DNA of 64,000 nt. Origin: Artemia franciscana. Lineage: Eukaryota > Arthropoda > Branchiopoda > Anostraca > Artemiidae. Shown piece by piece: positions 59,370 to 64,000 of the stretch (its first letter is position 1; each line of letters opens with the position of its first letter). The DNA lies in the NCBI RefSeq assembly GCF_032884065.1, contig NC_088866.1, positions 52,026,068-52,090,067 on the forward strand, given 5' to 3'. The notes under the pieces are model-generated. The model saw nothing but the letters and a program-made list of their open reading frames with translations, ran no database searches and was not told the origin of the DNA. The position numbers and the translations under genes were made by a program.

Positions 59370-60917
59370 TTCAAACATATCGTGGTAACCAACTGTAGTA
59401 AGAAGCGACCCGGCTCAATAGTAACCAAAACTCTAAAAAGGAATTTTGATACCAGTAGTTACATCAAAAGAATCGTATTTTGCTGCTGATTTTAAATATA
59501 TAAGTTTCATCAAGTTTAGTCGTACCCATCAAAAGTTAGGAGCCTAACAAAATTGCCTTATTTTAGAAAATAGGGGGAAACACCCCATAAAAGTCATAGA
59601 ATCTTATCAAAAATCACGCTATCAGATACAACGTATTAGAAAACCCTACTGTAAAGAAACTTCAAGCTCCTATCTATAAAAATGTGGAATTTTTTGTTTT
59701 TGCCAAAAGACCACGGATATATCTTTATTTTCTTCAATTGTTTTCATTAGGGGTGATCGTATCAACCCAGTGGTCCTAGAATGTCGCTGGAGAGTTCGTT
59801 ATGATGGAAATTAAAAGTTTTAGTGCCCTTATTAAGTGACCTACAAAATTAGAGGGTACCTAGTCCCCCTACCACGTTCATTTTTTCCTCATAGTCACCG
59901 GCACAAAATTTTTAAATAGCCGTTCTTTTCGACTTAGTCGAAAACTTAATAATTATGTCCTTGGGAACGACTTTAGGGGAGGGGCTTCTAGTTACAAACA
60001 TTGACCATTGTTTGCATACAGTAATAGTTATTATGAAGTGTGCAGGCGTTTTCAGAGGAATTTTCGTGTTAGGGTTGGGGTGGTTCGTGAAGGGGAGGGG
60101 GTTACGTGGGAGGGCCTTTCCATGGAGTAATTCATCATAAGGGAAGAGAATTTCTATGAAGGAGGTGCTGGATTTTCTAGTATTATTTAAAAAACAATGA
60201 AAAAATTAAAAAAAAATTCAACTGGAAGTAATGAGTAGCATTAAAATTTAAAACAAACAGAAAATATTATGTATGTAAGGGAGTTTGTCTCCTCCACAGT
60301 ACCTTGTTCTTTACACTAAAGTATTTTTAGTAATTTCAACTATTTATTCTACGGCCTTTGTGATTCAGGGGTCATTCTTAAGGAATTGGGACAAAATTTA
60401 AGCTTTAGTGTAAAGACTGAGGTATTGACGAGGGGGCGAACCCCCTCACAGACGTAATAAAAATACAAAAATATAGAAGTTTATTACATAAGTTAATTCG
60501 TAAGTTATATATATTTATTACTAACAAAAACGTTCGTAAAAAATATTAGATTTTATTTGCATTTTGAAGTAACCATAATTGGAGGGTAACTAGGCCTTCT
60601 CCCCCACCCCTTTGTCTTACCAAAATCGTCCGATAAAAACTATGAGAAAGCTTTTCAGCCAAAAAAATTAATTTTCAAATTTCGTTTTAATTATTCATGT
60701 TCGATGAGCCAAAATCAAAACACGCATTAATTAAAAAATGTTCAGAAATTAAGTAAAGAAAATTTTTTTTATAACTGCAAGTAAGGAGCGACATTAAAAC
60801 TTAAAACAAACAGATAGTGTTCTGTATATGAAAGGGGTTGCCCCTCCTCAACGCCTTGCTCTTTACGCAAAAGTTTTTGATTGTTTTTAAAGTAGAGTTG
60901 TGAAAAAGAGTCAAAAT
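59370..60917 (+). repeat. Family B copy, plus orientation, with interrupted terminal hairpin
   Basis: The head palindrome is decayed (about 59376-59393), the middle is complete, and the left arm of the terminal hairpin starts at about 60777. At about 60917 the family B sequence stops after GAGTCAAA, where the loop should lead into the right arm, and the non-LTR tail begins. The right arm is missing from the rest of the window. Confidence 0.75.
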
Positions 60918-61538
60918 GTGTGACAAGTTGTGTGTGGGTTTGATAAAATAGACAGATAGATAGATAACGGTATTTCAAAAACCCATGGGCCATATACACA
61001 CAAAAATATAAATAAATAACAAACAAGCAAGGAAATTAACAACAGTACGAATTACAAACACGCACAAAAAACAGAATTCAACGCGAAAAGTGCCTAATCT
61101 AACAACAACAAAAATTAGTCATATAAAACTTTTTCTTCTTATTAAGGATTTATCTATATACACTCCCACTCGAAATTTTGTGGTTGGGTGACTATTTTGC
61201 AGAATACCCGGAAGCATCAAATTAATCCCATACAAGTAAAATTCCCGTAAATCCAAGAGCACCGGGCATTTCCGGAGAAAATGATCCAAGTCTTCATCAT
61301 CTTCTTTACAAAGGGGACAAACATACCGCCTATCAGGACCATCATTTTATTTTTGTCGAAAGTTTTTGCCTGTTCTGGATTAGAAGACAATTCGCCCTAA
61401 GCTGAATCCAACGACGTAGAGTCATAGCCTGCAAATTAAATTTAAAATAAACTTCCTCTCCAAAATTAGGTTTTGCCTGATTATAATGTTCTAGGGTTGT
61501 AGAATCTAAAACCAGCCCTTGCCAATGCTGAATTTCCT
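60918..61538 (-). mobile_element. Non-LTR retrotransposon 3' end with zinc-knuckle-like motif and GATA tail
   Basis: On the minus strand from the gap: EIQHWQGLVLDSTTLEHYNQ, then FNLQAMTLRRWIQLRANCLL, then after one frameshift GPDRRYVCPLCKEDDEDLDH followed by FLRKCP. The pattern C-x2-C-x10-11-H-x4-C is the zinc motif found at the C-terminus of many non-LTR ORF2 proteins, after the R-L-R/Q-L-R-x-N motif. It ends near 61140 and is followed by a 3' untranslated part and a short TATCTATCTATCTGTC tail (about 60954-60969 in reverse). Confidence 0.85.
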
Positions 61539-61638
61539 NNNNNNNNNNNNNNNNNNNNNNNNNNNNNNNNNNNNNNNNNNNNNNNNNNNNNNNNNNNNNN
61601 NNNNNNNNNNNNNNNNNNNNNNNNNNNNNNNNNNNNNN
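61539..61638. other. Assembly gap (100 N)
   Basis: A run of exactly 100 N inside the non-LTR element, the usual placeholder for a gap of unknown size. The element's upstream part is presumably lost here. Confidence 0.99.
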
Positions 61639-61639
61639 C

Positions 61640-62563
61640 GGCAGATTTTTTTCTAGGAATATTACCAGAAGCTTTCAATAATCAGTGAAGTTATTAATGT
61701 AATGTCTAAGAGGTGAATGGACATCATACTGATCCACAGACCTCATAAACATAAGAAGAAGAAGATCTAAAAAATACAACTAAGGACTGGACAAACAATT
61801 CACACCTCATTAAAAACACATTAGTAACGAACCATTAAATACACATATTTGCACCATATTAAACAAACGCTGCAGACCACAAAAAAACACCATACTTATC
61901 GACTGGACACATTCTTTTGACCTAGGAATTTTACTTTTAAGGCGTCTTACTTGAGCATGAGAGCTCTGAATAGAAACCAATGTGGGTACTTGTGTATTAT
62001 ACCAACCATACTGTTGTTCTTGTTCTGTTTAAACCGGTTTCTCTGTGTGCACTCGAAGATGATCAGCTTAGCCTGAGTAAGATAAGCGACTATGCAGGTA
62101 TATTTTAGTTAAATATTAAATATGTACAGTTGCTTATGTTAGGTATTTAATATAATACTTTCTAGGCGACCTGATTTCCATAATTTTCTGTTTAGGTTTC
62201 CATAATTTTGTAACCAAAGTATTTTTTTCATTATATTTTCGTATATTTCATTATGTTAATCCAACTTCACTTCTTGAGAGTGATCGGTGCAATACAGAAT
62301 TACCCCAAATTGAATATTTTATTCCATGTATGCAAAAGTTCCTGTAATAGAGAATTAAGCTTACTTCATTTCACTTAACGTGCTCATTACTGTCCTCACC
62401 AAAAAATTCTTTTTTTTAATCATCCAGTTTACAAACAAAAAGTTTATATTAAGAGAATTTTTATTTTCAGATTTTCAAAGAGATTATGGTTTATAGAAAT
62501 ATGCTCTTGACATGCTGGGAGACACCATTACGTCTATCAAGGCCTTTAAATAAGTCAGCTTAC
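61640..62563. other. Probable intron of the minus-strand gene, no exon seen
   Basis: AT-rich, no second exon recognised. The sequence just below the donor at 62562-62563 reads through in frame for 26 codons (to a stop at 62484), but this is intron read-through. Confidence 0.4.
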
Positions 62564-62930
62564 CACTCCAATCCCTAGGAAAGCCACAAGAAGCACGAAG
62601 AATCATTAATTTAATCTTTAGACAGTCATCATAGGCCTTGTCACCAGCTGGTTTCAAATCAACTATAATCTCTCTTCGTCTTGTTCTTCTGTCATCGAAA
62701 GGGTAATAAAATATTCGCAAATAGGGATCATTTAAAGACACATTTTTCATTAGGTGACACCCTACAATGTCTTTAATATCAGCTTCAAAAACCCAGGCGG
62801 CCGCATTCACTGCCAAAAACGTGATTTTCTCGTCAGTGACCTCAACTCTGACTAAGTGTTTAGTTTTTTTTGCCTCGTAATGAAACAGCTCATCCATTCT
62901 GACAATGAATCATCCAACAGTGTAATGTAA
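62564..62930 (-). CDS. Sphingosine kinase-like protein, first coding exon
   Basis: On the minus strand an acceptor with a strong pyrimidine tract (CTTTTTCTTTCAG) ends at 62931. The exon runs to 62564, where the donor GTAAGC follows. An in-frame TGA lies 12 bases before the ATG at 62895-62897, so translation probably starts there with a 33-base leader in this exon. The 111 codons include VTDEKITFLAV, FEADIKDIVGCHL, DPYLRIFYYPFDD, an R-R-x-R-R-R basic patch and DDCLKIKLMILRAS. From family knowledge this order fits the N-terminal, PH-like part of sphingosine kinases, ahead of the diacylglycerol-kinase-type catalytic domain (G-G-D-G). That catalytic part would be in exons at lower coordinates and is not found here. 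Ceramide kinase is the main alternative. Confidence 0.6.
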
Positions 62931-63229
62931 CTGAAAGAAAAAGTCTTAGATATAGACCATATTTTCAATTTACGGACGTTCATTGAAAGAAAACTAAGAT
63001 CGTTTAAGTTTGTGGCTAAAAAGTCAACATTCTTAACCAAACCCTCTTTTATTTCTAAGTATTCTCATAGAAATAATTTTTTTTTGTCAACATAAACTTA
63101 GAAAGCGTGTTTTTCTAAGTTTATTAATTTATGTCTATTCCTACATCTCCTTCTTTAGATAAAATTATGTAGACAAGGCAGCTTAGCAAAACTTCTGGAT
63201 TATAATTCTCAAGAAATTTCTGAAAATGA
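62931..63229. other. Upstream intron or promoter side of the kinase-like gene
   Basis: No further 5' exon is recognised. A 62-codon minus ORF at 62852-63040 overlaps the exon in another frame and is not supported. Confidence 0.4.
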
Positions 63230-63697
63230 AATACCCTCTCCTCAAAAAAAAAGTTTTTTCTACTCAAGGCAAGGAGCAACATTAGAAATTAAAACAAATA
63301 AAAATTAATTCGTACACGAGGGGGCCTGCATCCTCCTCAAACCCCTATCTTCATTCTGGTCTTCTAGTACTTTTAAAAAAGGATCAGGTTCTAATTAAAC
63401 ATCCCTTCCGTTTCAGGAGTCGTTATTAAAGACTTGAACTAAAAATCAAGTATTAACATAAAGAGCGGGGTATTGAGGAGGGGACAACCCCCCTCATTAA
63501 AGTAATAATTTCTGTTCGTTTAAGTTTTAATGTTGCTCCTTACTTTCAGCACAAAAAACTGATTTTGTTAATTCGTTAAAATTAAAAGTTGTAGTTGCCT
63601 TTTAAGTAACCAAAAAATCGCAGGGCAACCAGGCTTCCTCCACCGTTCCCCTTTTTTTTAAAATCTTTCGATCAAAACTATTAGAAAGCCATTTAGC

Positions 63698-63730
<33 letters not shown>

Positions 63731-63980
63731 CAAATTTCGGAGTGACATTAAAACTTAAAACGAACAAATTACTTCCTATATGAAAGGGGCTGCTTCCTCA
63801 TCAACGCCCCGCTCTTTACGCTATAGTTTTTTACTGTTTAAAAAGCAGAGTTGAGAGAAAGAGTCAAACTTTAGTGTAAAGAGCGGGACGTTGATGAGGA
63901 AGCAGCCCCTTTCATATACGAAGTAATTTCTGTTCGTTTTAAGTTTTAATGTCACCTTATCTTAAAAAAAAAATCCCGGA
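63230..63980 (+). repeat. 3' part of a family B copy with terminal hairpin
   Basis: The order of blocks equals 29700-30562: the first foldback module, AAAGTTGTAGTTGCCTTTTA and GTAACCAAAAAATCGCAGG, then a 30-base A run at 63699-63728 and the hairpin, with arms about 63740-63830 and 63862-63955. The poly-A replaces part of the sequence present at 30190 and may be slippage or the scar of an insertion. Confidence 0.8.
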
Positions 63981-64000
63981 CGATGGACATAGGAGGCTTC

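Noticed and set aside
62484-62563. C-terminal extension of the kinase-like exon to the stop at 62484
   Set aside because: A good donor GTAAGC lies at 62558-62563. The residues after it look like chance translation, and the family has a catalytic domain that must come from further exons.
1-64000. CRISPR array, bacterial operon or prophage
   Set aside because: Tandem repeats here are long and degenerate or interspersed elements, not short direct repeats with unique spacers. Introns and non-LTR elements show eukaryotic DNA.

Overview
The window is eukaryotic nuclear DNA. It is AT-rich, genes are sparse, introns follow GT-AG rules, and decayed transposable elements fill much of the space. The recognisable proteins (a large multi-exon gene that looks like the tail of an unconventional myosin, the first exon of a lipid kinase, pogo and non-LTR element fragments) fit an arthropod, plausibly a crustacean. 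The sequence alone does not fix the species. Two runs of N (12537-12636 and 61539-61638) are assembly gaps.

Layout. 1-12,536 is a high-identity tandem array of a unit of about 3.98 kb: two full copies, a third cut by the gap, and a divergent fragment at the left edge. Each unit carries a tRNA-like element, a minisatellite-like family (family A, about 288 bp period), a 216-bp subrepeat and a 93-bp inverted repeat. 12.6-22 kb is gene-poor, with a reverse transcriptase (RT) fragment at 17.9 kb and a long reverse-strand family A array at 19.0-21.1 kb. 22-31 kb is mainly a second repeat family (family B), about 1.7 kb when full length, with an 18-bp palindrome near one end and foldback hairpins near the other. 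Nested or adjacent elements include a hAT-type MITE and a second inverted-repeat MITE.

32.6-53.0 kb, plus strand, holds a dispersed gene. Five exons join with matching reading phase at every junction (one acceptor is unusual and one exon has a 1-bp frame problem). Two more probable exons follow at 48.2 and 52.8 kb. The conceptual protein is rich in Gln, Pro and charged residues. Several motifs resemble the tail of class XV / Myo10A-type myosins; this family call is tentative. Introns contain an antisense, internally deleted pogo/Tigger-type element (34.9-36.5 kb), non-LTR fragments, a TA-rich foldback and, just before the last exon, a minisatellite whose monomer resembles the 3' splice site itself.

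53-64 kb is again repeat-rich: family B copies, a tandem array that includes a decayed copy of the last exon's end and donor site, a 261-bp duplication and a non-LTR 3' end with a zinc-knuckle-like motif. At 62.56-62.93 kb on the minus strand is a clean first coding exon resembling the N-terminal domain of sphingosine kinase. Its catalytic exons were not found in the window.

The most interesting observations are structural: splice-site-containing sequences that appear to have been amplified as tandem arrays on both sides of one exon, frame problems in an otherwise phase-consistent gene, and repeat units built from several older repeats.
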